Source of the DNA: Gigaspora rosea
Lineage: Eukaryota > Glomeromycota > Glomeromycetes > Diversisporales > Gigasporaceae
Direction: 5' to 3'
Assembly (NCBI GenBank): GCA_003550325.1
Contig: QKWP01000039.1
Coordinates: 118,281-182,280 of the forward strand
Length of the DNA stretch: 64,000 nt
In this document: in pieces, positions 11,576 through 21,985 of the stretch
Layout of the letters: each line of letters begins with the position of its first letter
How positions within the stretch are numbered: position 1 is the stretch's first letter
Position numbers and translations under genes: made by a program
Notes under the pieces: generated by a model
Database searches by the model: none
What the model was told of the DNA's origin: nothing
Seen by the model: only the letters and a program-made list of their open reading frames with translations

Positions 11576-12654
11576 TACTTCACATTTTGTATAATGCATT
11601 TCTAGCAAAATTGATATAAAAATCATTTCAATTAAATTCAATTAATTGAAATAATTGAGCAACACCTTGATTACTAGCAAATCTTATTAAGATGCTGCTT
11701 GATGCTACAATATTAATAGGTATCTGTTTGCTATTGTACTAAATTTAGTACACACAAAAAAATTAATTTTGAATTGATTATTTAACCAAATTTAATCAAA
11801 TTTTGCCAAAATATATTTGAATATTAGAACTATCTTTTTGTATAATTTCAGCAATATTTATTAATAAAAATTTTATAGCTTATCCTTAAACTTGTTGTAT
11901 TGTTCTAAAATTTTGCTGTACTAAATTTAGTACAGTATTAAAAAAAATATAGCATACAAAAACTTGTAATAAAATTAAAAAAAATAAATTTTTAGATTGT
12001 TTTGGATCCAATCTTAATTTTGGTCTGATTAAAAAAAATATATAATTTTTTTAAATAGCTTAAATAAACCTGCTTAACAGTGATACACATCTAAAATTAG
12101 TTAGTCTTTTTATATATTTTATATAGTAAAACATAGTAAAAACATAGTAAAAAATTAGTAAATTTAAATTGCTATAACTTTTTATATACTAAACTAATTT
12201 TAATGATTTTACTACCATTAAAATCAGAAAAATTAGCTCTACAACTTATTAAAAATTTAACAAAATTTTATTAAATAAATTTTTTGTTATTTATAATTTA
12301 GATGATACAAATTAAATAAATTGGTTTTTATATTCTGGGTGGGTTGAAAAATAGCAAAATACAAAATTTTTATAGCACAGTAGATAAGTAGCCAATCAGA
12401 TTGCACAATTATAAAATGTACAATTAATATGGTCTGCAAATAAGTTGCATGCGTACAGAATTTTTTCATATATGTTGGTTGATCATGATGACTCAGTAGG
12501 TGTTTGCGCATAATTTCTGTAAATGTAGTTAAGAAAAAAAATTTTAAAAAGCAATTTTGCCTGACCAGTTCATTTCTGGTATATTTCTAATTAGTTATCT
12601 TTTCGATCAGTTGACTTCTGTTAGCTGACAAAAAAAAATTTGTAACAGCCGCCA
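11576..12654. other. AT-rich, no gene; two perfect palindromes
   Basis: No coding signal is seen. The same perfect palindrome core TGTACTAAATTTAGTACA occurs at 11735-11752 and again within 11916-11935, about 180 bp apart. These could be remnants of small inverted-repeat elements or protein-binding sites; nothing decides this. Confidence 0.55.
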
Positions 12655-12760
12655 GGGCGAATATGAAGTTTAATTCTTTTTACTTTAACAATGGGTTTCA
12701 AGAAAATGTATATATAATTAACCGTAATCATTTGTTTGTTTAATAAATACTAGGGTAACA
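12655..12760 (+). repeat. Single unit of a ~90-bp dispersed repeat
   Basis: It carries AGTTTAATTC, ACTTT.ACAAT, GTTTCAA and ATTAACC.TAATCATTT in order. The same order occurs at 20740-20899 (two units) and 21835-21985 (two units). The 8-kb block in between starts and ends next to such units. Confidence 0.7.
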
Positions 12761-13097
12761 CAGGTCAAAAACCAATTTATCGAGTATCTATCGGGTACCA
12801 TATTACTATAATTGAAAATATATAAAATACTACATATTGGTGACCTATCATACATATATCATATAGTTTGGATATATCGGGTACCCGATGTGTATATGTA
12901 ATAAAAATAATTTTTAAATCTATATATATTATAATTCTAAATCATTGTTTACAATGCATATATTCTATATATTCAAAAATATTTATCCTTTACGATATAA
13001 AAAATTAATTTTTACTATTTAAAATTTTTTTTAATTTGAAATATAACGGGTACCCAATAAATACAGTATTAACTAGCGATAGATAACAGATTGCATC

Positions 13098-13505
13098 TAT
13101 AGCGCATATATGCAATCGTGGGAATAAAAGTAAATTTTCGGTTATTTTCATAGTAAGGCCAGAGTTTTTATTCCCACCATATTGCATATATGGGGCCATT
13201 GCAGTAGAAAGGGCCGAAACTCGGAAATATATAATTTTGAGAAAATCATGTTTATTTTTTAGGACTGATCCGGGTCAATCAAAAATTATACGATTTGATT
13301 GGTTGATCATATAGGGTAATCTCATGACTTACAAGTCTTCTAAAAACTTTTTTTAAAATATCTTGATTTTTTATTATGCAAACTAATTTCCATTTGTAAT
13401 TGAAAAGTATAGCCCACCTCAAGATTAATCCAAATCTTGAAAGAACTCAAATTTGATTGTTAGGGGAGTTTGGGCCCTTTCTACTGCAATGGCCCCATAT
13501 GCGCA
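13098..13505. mobile_element. Small palindromic element with a nested MITE
   Basis: Inverted arms carry GCGCATATATGCAAT and GTGGGAATAAAA on the left, and their complements (TTTTTATTCCCACCATAT, TATGCGC) on the right. The right arm is split by the MITE 13191-13497. Without the MITE the element would be about 100 bp. Confidence 0.7.
13191..13497. mobile_element. TGGGG-ended MITE, copy 1
   Basis: The 307-bp element has terminal inverted repeats TGGGGCCATTGCAGTAGAAA and its complement, flanked by TA. The interior shares GGACTGATCCGGGTCAATCA and TCTTGATTTTTTATTAT with the copies at 15879 and 47713. No coding capacity. Confidence 0.85.
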
Positions 13506-13510
13506 GAAAA

Positions 13511-14990
13511 CAATAAATAAATAAATAAATAAAGCAAACACATTTTTTTTATTCACTTTTTTTTTAAACTTTTTTTTTAATGATTTTTATTTTTTTTAAT
13601 TATTTTTTTTAAATTTCTATTTATTTTTATTTTTCTATGTACATGTATTGTTCCTGGTTTAGCGTGACTGCACTATATGCAACAAAATATTATTATTATT
13701 TTTTTTTACCATTAGATTTTTTTTAAATTTTTATTTTTTTAATTTTTTTTACTGATTTTTTTTATTTTTTTTAATTTTTGTTTTTTTTTACTTTTATCGT
13801 TTTTTTTAAATCGGTTAATTTTTTTTTAATTTGTTTTTTATTTTTTTTTAATTTTTAAATTTTTATTTAAATTGTATTATTTTTTTTCATTATTTAGAAT
13901 TATTTTAATTTTCTTTTTTTTTTTATCTTTTATTTTAATCGGTTTTATTTTAATTGTTTTTTTTTATCTTTTATTTTAATTGTTTTTATTTTAATTGTTT
14001 TTTTGTTATTTTTTAATTTTTTTTCTTTTTTATTTTGTTTACAGTTATTATTTTTTTTAATTTTTTTATATTAAATAATTATCATTTTTCGGTTTTATTT
14101 TTAACTTTTTTTTAATATTTTAATTTTTTTTACGTTTAAAATTTTTATTTTATTTATTTTATTTTCAGGGTTTTTTTTAATGTTTTACATTTAATATTTT
14201 TTTTAATTTCGCTTTTTTTTTTTTATTCTATTTTCGATTTTTTTTGATTTATTATATTTTTCCTAATTTTTTTATTTTTTTAATGTATTTAATTTTTTTA
14301 AATTAATTTTTTTTGTTTTTTTGATTTTTTTTGATTTTTTTTTTTAAATTATTTTTTAAATTTCTAAATTATTTTTTTTATTTTTTCTAATTCGTTTATT
14401 TTTTAAAATTATTTTTTTGTTAATTTTTTTTATCGTTTTTTTTTTTTTTAAAAAAAGTCCAAAAAAAAACAAAAAAAGAACANTCTTTTTTTATTTTAAT
14501 TTTAAAATTTTTTTTAACTGTTTTAGCTTTTTTTTATTTTTTAATATTTGTTTTCTATTATTACATTTTTTTGTTTTTTTTCGATTTTTTTTAATGTTTT
14601 TTAATTATTTTAATTATATTTTTTTTTGTATTTCTTTTAAATTTTTTTTATATAATATTTATTTTTTTATTTATTTTAAAGTTTTTTAATTTATTCTTAT
14701 TATTATAACGTTTTTAAATAATTTTTTTTAATTAATAATTATTGTTTTTCGGTTCTACGATAAATCACTAATAGATCAAGATTAGATCTTCACATGATCT
14801 TTTTTTTATTTATATATTTATTTTTTTCGCCTTTTTTTTTAAATATTTTTAATTAATAATATCATTTTTATTTAAATTTTTAAGTTCTTTTTCCCCCATT
14901 ACACAGATCTGAACAAGATATGTTCCTTTTTTTTCTTTTTTTTTGTTGCTATTTTAATTTTTTTTAATACTATACTAACTGCTAATTTTT
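13511..14990. repeat. ~1.45-kb T-dominated low-complexity tract
   Basis: Starts with an AAAT microsatellite (13511-13533) and then becomes overwhelmingly T with scattered A, rare C and rare G, almost all on one strand. One undetermined base is at 14483. The open frame at 14417-14689 is a by-product of TTT-rich text (mostly Phe). Collapse or expansion during assembly is likely here. Confidence 0.85.
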
Positions 14991-14999
14991 TTTTCAGAA

Positions 15000-15865
15000 A
15001 ATAACTGTCGTTCATACCTTTCTAAGACCTGACGGAGTTCTGGAAAGTCTTTAAGATAGTCTTCGTGTAATTGCTTTCATTCGTCAGTGCCTTTGGAGGG
15101 AGAATATACTTCGTAATTTTTGAATAGGCACCACCCAGGACTTCATCGTTGGCGCTGTTACAACTTCTTTCCTCGCTGTTGGTGTTGTCTCATTTTGGTG
15201 CGTGCATTTTTTAGTTGTTGGTATTCTTTATTGCTTTTTTTAGTCCGAATACTAACTTCTACGTTTTTCTTTTTTAGGTTCTTCAGGTAATGGATTCAGA
15301 TTTTGTCGTTGGAGTCATTAGTCAGTGCTTCGTCGTTGGTGTCGACCATTTCGGTGTATTATTCATCACTAGTACTGTGTTTTTTTTGTCATGTTTTTGT
15401 TAACGCATCCTAGTTCTAAATTCTACTTGTTAGTTTTTCTCTTTTTTAGGTTCATCGAGTGATTCCGTGATTGCCTCAGCCGATTTCAACGTTGCTTAGA
15501 GTGCGTTTCGTTTTGTGTGCCTGTTAGTTTTTTTTGGACGTTTCTTGTATGACTACGTAGTGGTGTCTTGTCGCCGATTTCGACATTGCTTCGAGTGTGT
15601 TTCAGGGTTTCTTGTCATAGATTTCGTTTTGGGTGCCCTGTCAGTTTTCTTGGGTCTCTATGCGAGTTCGTGGTTGTCTCTTCTTGGGTCTCTGTGCAAG
15701 TTCATGGTTGTCTCTTCTTGGGTCTCTGTGCGAGTTCGTAGTTGTCTCTTCTTGGGTCTCTGTGCGAGTTTGTGGTTATCTCAAATGTTTTGTCGCCGAA
15801 TTCAATGTTGCTTGGTGCGTTTTTGGGTGTCTTGTAGATTTTACCTTGGGTACCTTGTTAGTTTT
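15000..15865 (+). repeat. G/T-rich degenerate array with a 34-bp repeat
   Basis: The text is built from words such as TTCGTCGTTGGTGTCG and TTTTTAGGTTC. Within it, a 34-bp unit (GAGTTCGTGGTTGTCTCTTC followed by TTGGGTCTCTGTGC) repeats about 3.5 times at 15664-15782, with a half unit before it. Two overlapping open frames (15515-15896) exist only because of the repeat and show no domain; I do not call a gene. Confidence 0.8.
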
Positions 15866-15866
15866 C

Positions 15867-16279
15867 TTAATTAATATATGGGGTGTCTTCAATTAAAAGG
15901 GCCCATTTTTACATTTTTTTGAAAAATGAGTTTTCGTTAAATTCATATAAATTTTGACATGATTGACTTTTTTTAATTATAAATGAAAGTCAAATTACAT
16001 AATAAAAAATCAAGATAATGTAAAAAGAAAAATTACATGAGGCTGCGTAGAGCCAACACGTCACGAGTTTACCCGATAGTCACCTGCCGTCTTTAACCAA
16101 TCAATATCGTGAAATTTGATTGATCCCGGATCAGTCCGAAAATCAAACCAAATAATTAAACTCAAATATCTCAAAATAAAATATATGTAAAAATGGGCCC
16201 TTTTAATTGAAGACACTCCATATATGTAGTTGCTGATACTGTGAATAGCAAATTGGCAATTTGCTAGCATATATGTTAA
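15867..16279. mobile_element. Miniature palindromic TTAA element, split by a MITE
   Basis: Starts TTAATTAATATA and ends CATATATGTTAA. The interior has the palindrome AGCAAATTGGCAATTTGCT. It matches the intact 75-bp copy at 16480-16554 and is interrupted by the MITE 15879-16220. Confidence 0.75.
15879..16220. mobile_element. TGGGG-ended MITE, copy 2
   Basis: 342 bp, with inverted ends TGGGGTGTCTTCAATTAAAA and its near-exact complement, followed by GGGCCCATTTTTACAT. TA lies on both sides. Homologous to the copies at 13191 and 47713 in the interior (CGGATCAGTCCGAAAATCAA on one strand, AATCAAGATAATGT). Confidence 0.88.
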
Positions 16280-16479
16280 TTGAATTTAAAATCCATATAT
16301 TATTGTAGACGGTGTAAATATAAGTAGTAAAACCTCTGGCAAGCTCTAGTCATACGAATGTGATGGATAACTATCTTGCTAAGTCTGCTGGCTTATATTT
16401 TTTATATGTCTTTATCTTCCGGCTCACCATGAGATCATTGATTTTATATTCTTTTATATTTATTTTTTATATTTTATTT

Positions 16480-16554
16480 TTAATTAATATATATATGTAG
16501 TTGCTAATATTGTGAATAGCAAATTGGCAATTTGCTAGCATATATATTAATTAA
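16480..16554. mobile_element. Intact miniature TTAA palindrome (75 bp)
   Basis: TTAA at both ends, arms TTAATATATATA and TATATATTAA, with a central AGCAAATTGGCAATTTGCT palindrome. It is the empty-site version of 15867-16279. Confidence 0.75.
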
Positions 16555-16564
16555 AATTATTACT

Positions 16565-16582
16565 TTAGGGTTAGGGTTAGGG
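16565..16582 (+). repeat. Interstitial telomere-like (TTAGGG)3
   Basis: Three exact TTAGGG units 11 bp after the miniature palindrome. This is the common fungal telomere repeat; here it is internal. Confidence 0.8.
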
Positions 16583-16775
16583 CATATTAGTTAGCATTAG
16601 ATTTTTTTTAGTATAAATTATGTGATTAAGGTTAGTTTGTTGGATTCTTGTTAATTTTGTATTAATTGTATAATTGTATTAGTTAAAAGTAAATGCTTAA
16701 AATGCTTGTTATCTATATTATATAAATAAAAAATTTTAAATGACTTAATTAGTATATATATTTTTAATAAATTAA

Positions 16776-17578
16776 AATCTTATCTTATAATACTAAATGA
16801 CAACCGTAATCCGGCAATTTGTCTTTTGATTGGATAACTCTGAACATGTGCACATTAAAACATTCTAATGTAAATCTTATCTTATAATACTAAATGACAA
16901 CCGTAATCCGGCAATTTGTCTTTTGATTGGATAACTCTGAACATGTGCACATTAAAACATTCTAATGTAAATCTTATCTTATAATACTAAATGACAACCG
17001 TAATCCGGCAATTTGTCTTTTGATTGGATAACTCTGAACATGTGCACATTAAAACATTCTAATGTAAATCTTATCTTATAATACTAAATGACAACCGTAA
17101 TCCGGCAATTTGTCTTTTGATTGGATAACTCTGAACATGTGCACATTAAAACATTCTAATGTAAATCTTATCTTATAATACTAAATGACAACCGTAATCC
17201 GGCAATTTGTCTTTTGATTGGATAACTCTGAACATGTGCACATTAAAACATTCTAATGTAAATCTTATCTTATAATACTAAATGACAACCGTAATCCGGC
17301 AATTTGTCTTTTGATTGGATAACTCTGAACATGTGCATATTAAAACATTCTGATGTAAATAATACTAAATGTCAACCATAATCTGGCAATTTGTCTTTTG
17401 ATTGGATAACTCTAAACATGTGCACATTACTGCATTAAAATATTCTGATGTAATCTGCAGATCTACACCTAATCTTATATACTAAATGACAACCGTAATC
17501 TGGCAATATGTCTTTTGATTGGATCACTCTAAACATGTGCACATTAAAACATTCTGATGTAATCATAATCTTATATAT
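16776..17578 (+). repeat. 97-bp satellite array
   Basis: Units start at 16776, 16873, 16970, 17067, 17164 and 17261, an exact period of 97 bp. Each contains ATGACAACCGTAATCCGGCA, TTTTGATTGGATAACTCTGA and CATGTGCACATTAAAACATT. The first five are practically identical; the sixth and the two degenerate units after it (about 17358-17578) have diverged. The gradient suggests recent homogenisation or expansion at the left side. No ORF. Confidence 0.97.
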
Positions 17579-17836
17579 CTTTATACTACTAAATGACAAC
17601 CATAATCAGGCATTTTGTCTTTTGATTGGATGCTTATTAAGGTCATATGTATAGCACATCATGTCTAAAAGGTGCGAGTGTTAACTTGCTAAAGTTACAA
17701 CTTCAATCTTTATACTACTAAATGACAACTGTAATCAGGCATTTTGTCTTTTGATTGGATGCTCATTAAGATCATATATATAGCACATCGTGCCTAAAAG
17801 GTGCGAGTGTTAACTTGCTAAAGTTACAACTTTAAT
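17579..17836 (+). repeat. 129-bp tandem pair related to the 97-bp satellite
   Basis: Two copies (17579-17707, 17708-17836) share the first half of the satellite unit (ACTAAATGACAAC, CATTTTGTCTTTTGATTGGA) but carry a different second half (AAAAGGTGCGAGTGTTAACT). Confidence 0.9.
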
Positions 17837-18283
17837 TGTCTAAAATTACTTGATGCTAGCTAAAACGTGCATAAAGAGGAGTTAAGTACTTTTGTAAATG
17901 ATGTAAATCAATAAAAAGTTGATACCTTCAATAATTGTATTGCCACAGCTATGTTAATTTTACCTAAGTAGTACTAGGCATTGTTAATATTCTTGGGGCT
18001 TAATACCGGTACGATCATGTTGATTTATTTGATGACAACTGCATAAATTATATAAGGCACATTGATGTAGGAAAGAAGAAATGTGTCAGAATCGGTGAAT
18101 ACTAATACAAATTCTGTACTTGCAAAAAAAAGACAACGTACATCGTAATTAGGAATCAAAGCAAAATAAATATCTTGCTGTGACGAATGTTCAGTCTGCA
18201 CCAAAATCTTTTATTCTACTAATTTCTTATGTAAGTATGATAAACGGTAATTGTTGCTACTTAATAATGATGAGAATTCAATT
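17837..18283. other. No gene or repeat recognised
   Basis: AT-rich unique-looking sequence between two satellite regions. Confidence 0.4.
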
Positions 18284-20326
18284 GCACTTTGCCGTATCCA
18301 AAAACCGTGAGAATTAAATATATTATGACGATCATTTAATTTGTAATTATTACGATATAAGATCATTTGCATTTTAATGTCATAATAAATTCGTCATAAT
18401 TCGTATCATGATGAATTAGTCATCCATTTATAGATAGCCATGACGACCCTTATATGATCAGCCAATCACATTAAAGATTGATGATCATATAAATAAATTT
18501 TTTTTTATTTATTTGTTTTTATTTTTTAGAACCGTCATTGCTTAGAGCCTTGATTTCGAATAAAGGTATGGCCGTTCTTCGTTTTTTTTTTCTTTTTTTT
18601 TTATTACAGTACTAACATTCTTTTCTTTAGAATGAATATAGTACGAATAGAACATGCTAGAACGAATATAGCACGGTAGATAGTTTTTTTTTATATTATT
18701 TTATTGCATTACTAACGTTTTTACGTTCTTCTCTTTAGAACGGACGTAGCACAGTAGTTGGCTAAAATGGACGTAGCACGGTAAATGTAACATGATCACG
18801 GTAATTTTTTTTTAATTAGTTTGTTACAGTACTAACATTATTACGTTCTTTTCTTTAGAATGAACGTAATACGATTGAAACGTGCTAAAGTGAACGTAGC
18901 ACAGTAGATAGTTTTCTTTTTTTTTTATAAATTAGTTTTTTACAGTACTAACGTTCTTACGTTCTTTTCTTTAGAACGAACATAGTATGATTGGTCGGAA
19001 CGTAGCTAGAACGGATGGACTTAGCACGGTAGATAGTTTGTTTTTTTTTATATTAGTTTATTACGTTATTAACGTTCTTATGTACATTTTTTTTTATATT
19101 ATTTTATTGCATTATTAACGTTCTTACGTTCTTTTCTTTAGAACGGATGTAGCACAGTAGTTGGCTAAAATGGACATAACACAGTAGACGTAGCACGGTC
19201 ACGGTAATTTTTTTTCTAATTAATTAGTTTGTTACAGTACTAACGTTATTATGTTCTTTTCTTTAGAATAAACCTAGTACGATTGGAACATGCTAAAGCG
19301 AACGTAGCACGGTAGATAGTTTTCATTTTTTTTTATAAATTAGTTTGTTACAATACTAACATTCTTATGTTCTTTTCTTTAGAACGAACATAGTACGATT
19401 GGACGGAATGTAGCTAGAACGGACAAACGTAACACAGTAGATAATTTGTTTTTTTTATTAGTTTATTATATTATTAACGTTCTTATGTTCTTTTCTTTAG
19501 AACGGACATAACACGGTAGTTAGCTAGAACAGACATAACACGGACGTAGCATGGTCACTGTAGTTTTTTTTTTATATATATATATTTTTTATATATATAG
19601 TACTAACATTCTTACATTCTTTCTTTCAGAACGAACGTAGTATGACTAAACGAATAGAACTGCGTGCTAGAATGAACGAGGCATGGTCACGGTAGATTTC
19701 CTTTTTTTATATATATATATACAATACTAAAGTTCTTTCCTTTAGAACGAACATAGTACGAATAGACGAATAGAATGTATGTGCTAGAACGAACGTAGCA
19801 TAGTAATATATATATATTTTTTTATATTACAATACTAACGTTCTTTCGTTCTTTTCTTTAGAATGAACGTAATACGAATAGAACGTGCCAGAACGAACGT
19901 AGCATGGTAGATAGTTTTTTTATATATATATAATTAGTACTAACGTTCTTCATTCTTTTCTTTAGAGCGGACGTAGTACAGATTGTAGCTAGAACGGGCA
20001 TAGCACGAAAATTAGTTTTTTTTATATATATATATAATACTAACGTTTCTTCTTTTTTTTAGAACGAACGTAGTACGATTGTTTAGTTATATGGAACGTA
20101 GCAATAGCATAATAGTTAGTAGTAGTTAGTTAGCATAATATGTAGCACAATAGTAGAATTTATTTTTTTTAATTAAATCATATGACTCACGTGATCGATT
20201 GTGATTAGTCAATCACGGGGTCGCCATGGCCATAAAATAACGACATTGCAATAATACTTTTTAATCATTAAAACAAACATTGCACAAGTTTTTTTGGATG
20301 CGTTCTTATACATACAGCAAAGTGTG
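18284..20326. mobile_element. Inverted-repeat element enclosing a satellite
   Basis: The left flank has GCACTTTGCCGTATCC (about 18285-18300) and AGCCATGACGACCC (about 18436-18449). The right flank has the complements GGGTCGCCATGGCC (about 20218-20231) and ACAGCAAAGTGTGTGC (about 20317-20332). The complements occur in mirrored order around the 117-bp array. The match is imperfect, so this is a candidate old TIR element whose interior is satellite DNA. Confidence 0.5.
18590..20110 (+). repeat. ~117-bp satellite with three-monomer higher-order period
   Basis: Thirteen units are marked by TTCTTTAGAA.GAACGTAG-type words near 18624, 18735, 18851, 18968, 19136, 19259, 19376, 19493, 19622, 19739, 19855, 19961 and 20054. 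Types repeat in order: A (AGAACGGACGTAGCACAGTA), B (AATGAACGTAATACGATTG) and C (AACGAACATAGTATGATTGG) at 18735/18851/18968, then A, B, C again at 19136/19259/19376, and A at 19493. Each unit ends in a T-rich run and CAGTACTAACGTTCTTACG-like text. Confidence 0.85.
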
Positions 20327-20370
20327 TGCATAAAACTAGTTAAAATAAAGTAGTAATATTATATTTTTAC

Positions 20371-20700
20371 AGAATTTATATATGCGATATATACCTGATA
20401 TATATACGGCATATATACTATATGTGTACTATATGTGTCTGACATGTGTCTGATAACCTACATGACTCTACACATATTGGGTACCCTATAATATATATCA
20501 GGTACATAATGCATTACAGAATTTATATATGCGATATGTATATGGCATGTATACGGCATGTATACTATATGTGTACTATATGTGTCTAATATGTGTCCAA
20601 TATCCTGCATGAACTCTACACATATCGGGTATATGTATAAATATATCCTACACATATCAGTCACATTTCATATATATATAGTATACATATCGGGTACCTG
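20371..20700. repeat. 147-bp tandem pair in a TATA/CGGGTAC-rich subterminal tract
   Basis: AGAATTTATATATGCGATAT occurs at 20371 and 20518, followed in both by TATACTATATGTGTACTATA and CTCTACACATAT.GGGTA. A third partial copy follows. Similar CGGGTACC words occur at 12800-13060. Confidence 0.8.
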
Positions 20701-20739
20701 ATATTATACCGATATGCATCGTTTTGACCTATGTAAGTA

Positions 20740-20903
20740 CAAGGTTTAATTTTGTTCACTTTAATGATTGTGCTTTAGAAGAATGTATGATTAACTATAA
20801 TCATTTAATTGCACAATAAATTACCAGAATGAATATAAAGTTTAATTCTGTTCACTTTGACAATTATGTTTCAAACAATGCATGATTAACCTTAATCATT
20901 TAA
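20740..20903 (+). repeat. Two ~90-bp dispersed-repeat units, left of a TTAA element
   Basis: Units with GTTTAATT.TGTTCACTTT and ATGATTAAC..TAATCATTTAA. The second is broken at its TTAA by the palindromic element starting at 20904. Confidence 0.75.
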
Positions 20904-21830
20904 TTGATGATCCGCCAGTCAACTGATGCATAATCATAGTGTAACGTGATACAAATTACTATGTAAATCACTTATAGACGAAATACTATGATCACCCAAG
21001 GAAAAATATTTTCTTACTAAGTTAATGAGTCATGTCGACTAATAAATATTGTAGAGCTCGTCGAGATGCATCTAACAGTAGTTAGATCATCAAAATCGGC
21101 CTATTAGATGCAGAGATATCATCGAAAAACGATTGAGCAACTATATAAAATTCTATGTAAACAAATATTTGTTTACATAAAAGTTTACATAGACGCCCAA
21201 TCGTTTTTTGAAGATACCTCAGTATCTACTAGACCAATATTGATGATTTCACCACCTTTAGATTCGTCATAATGAGCTCTACAACTTTTAATTGATCAGC
21301 TTGATTCATTAATTTAGTAAAAAAATAGTTTTCCTTGGGTAATCGTGGCATTTCTACCTATAATATAGATTATTATAGCAGAAATGCTACAATCACCCAA
21401 GGCAAAATATTTTTTTAATAAGTTAATAAATCATGCCAATTAATTGAAAGTTGTAGAGCTCATTATGACGAATCTAAAGTTGGTAAGATCATAAAAATTG
21501 GCCTAGTAGATGCTGAGTTATCTTCAAAAACAATTGGGTGACTGTGTAAAATTTTATGTAAACAAATGTTTGTTTACATAGAATTTTATATAGTCGCCCA
21601 ATCGTTTTTCGACGATATCTCCGCATCTACTGGGCCGATTTTGATGATCTAACCACTGTTAAATGCGTTTCAACGAGCTCTACAACTTTCAATTAGTCGA
21701 CATGACTCATTAATTTAGTAAGAAAATATTTTTTCTTAGTGATCGTGGCATTTCATCTATAAGTGATTTACCTAGTAATTTGTATCACGTTATACTATGA
21801 TCATGCATCAGTTGACTGGCAGATCATCAA
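20904..21830. mobile_element. Palindromic TTAA element, copy 2 (F-R-F-R)
   Basis: Ends TTGATGATCCGCCAGTCAAC and its complement, flanked by TTAA at 20900-20903 and 21831-21834. Four ~200-bp modules alternate in orientation. Each has GTAGAGCTC, a conserved ATCG/ATTGGCC core and a GATATC-like word. The two hairpin centres are TATGTAAACAAATATTTGTTTACATA near 21150 and 21560 (two halves of a TGTAAACAAA palindrome). No ORF. Confidence 0.88.
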
Positions 21831-21985
21831 TTAAGTATTCAATAAAATTACCAAGATAAATATTATATTTAATTCAGTTCACTCTAATGATTGTGTTTCA
21901 AGAAAATCATGTTTAATTCTGTTTACTTTGATAATTTTGTTTCAAGCTGATGTATGATTAACCATAATTAGCTGAAATTGATTTT
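21831..21985 (+). repeat. Dispersed-repeat units, right of the TTAA element
   Basis: Two further units of the 12655/20740 repeat (TTTAATTC.GTTCACT, GTTTCAAG, ATGATTAACCATAAT), in the same direction, continuing the array interrupted by the insertion. Confidence 0.7.

Larger units (their letters stand above)
12761..20734. other. 8-kb non-coding block bounded by inverted repeats
   Basis: The left end begins ACACAGGTCAAAAACCA; the right end is the complement of ACATAGGTCAAAACGATG. Both subterminal regions (12761-13080 and about 20360-20734) carry repeated CGGGTACC-type words and TATC-rich text. Matching dispersed-repeat units lie on either side (12655-12760 and 20740 onward), as if the block had been inserted into such an array. 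It contains MITEs, T-rich and G/T-rich tracts and two satellites, but no gene. Whether this is one giant element or a chance pairing of repeats is not settled. Confidence 0.45.

Noticed and set aside
14417-14689. Open frame of 90 residues rich in Phe
   Set aside because: It lies in the T-dominated tract; long frames arise there without selection, and it spans an undetermined base.
15515-15896. Two overlapping frames with Leu/Val/Ser-rich repeats
   Set aside because: Both follow the 34-bp minisatellite in two frames; no domain, no start context, repeat-driven.
16776-17578. CRISPR-like repeat array
   Set aside because: The repeats are contiguous 97-bp satellites with no unique spacers, in a eukaryotic context.
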